A stretch of 64,000 bases of DNA. Origin: Hydrogenovibrio sp965140365 (GTDB lineage: Bacteria; Pseudomonadota; Gammaproteobacteria; Thiomicrospirales; Thiomicrospiraceae). The DNA is taken from assembly GCA_965140365.1 (NCBI GenBank), contig OZ223196.1; one strand, given 5' to 3'. How positions within the stretch are numbered: position 1 is the stretch's first letter; each line of letters begins with the position of its first letter. Positions 63,279 through 64,000 of this stretch are shown one piece after another. Below the pieces are notes generated by a model, which made no database searches, was not told the origin of the DNA, and worked only from the letters and a program-made list of their open reading frames with translations. Position numbers and translations under genes: made by a program.

Positions 63279-63438
63279 TGAGAGCTTTGCACGAGATGGA
63301 TGCACGGATAAAAATGGCTAAAATTTCCCTGAATGTCGTTGAAAAACTGGCAAATAGCCAGCTATTCACTGCGTTTTCCGCCTAATTCAGAAAAATTTTA
63401 TCTCATTTTTCTATCGCACCCCACTCGTGCAAAGCTCT
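63279..63438. repeat. MITE-like palindromic repeat, copy 4 (inverted)
   Basis: It is near-identical to the copy at 399 but in the opposite orientation. CTTAA(T) flanks it at 63274-63279 and 63439-63444. In the orientation of copy 1 the centre reads GAATAGC-TG-GCTATTT, so the loop changes while the stem keeps pairing. Confidence 0.85.
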
Positions 63439-63477
63439 CTTAATATTTCGCCGGAACAACAGTCCGGCCTAACCATT

Positions 63478-64000
63478 TCAGGTCGAGCTAATCAATACAC
63501 GTCTCAACCCATTAACGGTTTCATTCGACAACATTAACTCTTCTTGCGCTTCGGCCAGATATTGTCGTGCTTCATCGGTCATGTAAGCACCAAACGAGAC
63601 TTCATTAACAATCACATTAGCGATTTTAACCATCGCGATCATGCCGCGCACTTTATCCTTCCCGATATTAGAGTGCGACATATGGTGCAACATAATGACA
63701 TTGAGCATCTCGACCGGCAATTTCCATTTTTGACCAATCAAAATACCGATGTCGGTATGTGCTGAACCATAACGTTCGATTTCTTTTTTCACACCACTGA
63801 CCGGGTTGGTGTTAATCAACGAAAACACTTTTTGGTAATTTTCCGGGTCTTTGGTCGCTAATAACAAACACCCGCCGTTATGGAATAATCCGAGCAGATA
63901 GGCTTCATCTCGTGACACATCGTGTACATATTCCGACAGTTCGGCACAACAAAACGCCGTGTCTTTAGAGTGTTCGATGATTTCTTGAACTTCGCGAGTG
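63478..64000 (-). CDS. HDOD-domain protein, partial
   Basis: The frame is open from the right edge (about 174 residues shown) to the stop at 63478. The visible part is the C-terminal half of an HDOD domain: FCCAELSEYVHDVSRDEAYLLGLFHNGGCLLLA and HHMSHSNIG, an HD-like metal site that looks partly degenerate. HDOD proteins act in signalling; the N-terminus and any partner domain lie outside the window. Confidence 0.85.
   Translation of the reverse strand, partial: TREVQEIIEHSKDTAFCCAELSEYVHDVSRDEAYLLGLFHNGGCLLLATKDPENYQKVFSLINTNPVSGVKKEIERYGSAHTDIGILIGQKWKLPVEMLNVIMLHHMSHSNIGKDKVRGMIAMVKIANVIVNEVSFGAYMTDEARQYLAEAQEELMLSNETVNGLRRVLISST

Noticed and set aside
1..64000. tRNA, rRNA, CRISPR array, prophage or transposase genes
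   Set aside because: None was recognised on either strand; the only mobile signals are the small palindromic repeats and the direct repeat around cls.

Overview
This window reads as chromosomal DNA from an aerobic gammaproteobacterium that can use methylated amines. The evidence is an N-methylglutamate pathway operon, an epsilon-type malate:quinone oxidoreductase, a TonB receptor, ArsJ-type arsenate resistance, polyphosphate genes and long chemoreceptors. Placement near the Methylophaga/Thiomicrospira group is an inference from gene content and not from a marker gene. No rRNA, tRNA, CRISPR array, prophage or complete IS element was seen.

Layout. 1-8550 (minus strand) is a methylamine-oxidation operon: purU, mgdABCD (N-methylglutamate dehydrogenase), gmaS, mgsA and the start of mgsB, with a 160-bp mobile repeat between mgsA and mgsB. 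8950-11700 holds a cold-shock gene, a DUF523/DUF1722 gene and a divergent hemH, with four TACAA repeats over the hemH promoter. 12030-18632 is an accessory region: TonB receptor, an orphan solute-binding protein, a small LTXXQ-type periplasmic protein, folM on the other strand, then an AT-rich three-gene cassette of unknown envelope proteins. A shared 14-base Fur-like motif precedes both blocks. 18637-23144 is an arsenic operon (arsP-like permease, thioredoxin-like fusion, GAPDH, arsJ) divergent from arsR. 23264-30396 carries mqo, a COG0523 GTPase, folE2, an Lrp regulator, leuA and an exported beta-propeller-like protein. 30522-43826 holds a PAS/GGDEF/EAL protein, an MBL-fold protein, an AI-2E family transporter, ppnN, a DEAD-box helicase, a cytochrome c' remnant, an EI24-family protein, a semialdehyde dehydrogenase, an EAL-HDOD protein and dihydroorotase. 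43995-64000 holds yidD, ppk, ppx, a flavoprotein reductase, pyrE, sixA, a 1167-residue chemoreceptor, a TauE exporter, argB, yajQ, a cardiolipin synthase in unlike DNA, an aminotransferase and a partial HDOD gene.

Three things stand out. First, the palindrome CCAGGCCTGG occurs 15 times exactly, mostly between genes, against about 0.06 expected by chance for a 10-mer in 64 kb; it may be an uptake-type or nucleoid signal. Second, four copies of a roughly 160-bp imperfect palindrome occur, three with 5-bp target duplications and a covarying central hairpin; a second family shares the same architecture. Third, three genes (mgdC, the third gene of the unknown cassette, leuA) each change frame by -1. 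Two of the changes lie exactly on canonical slippery heptamers, but the shared direction also fits single-base deletion errors in the assembly.
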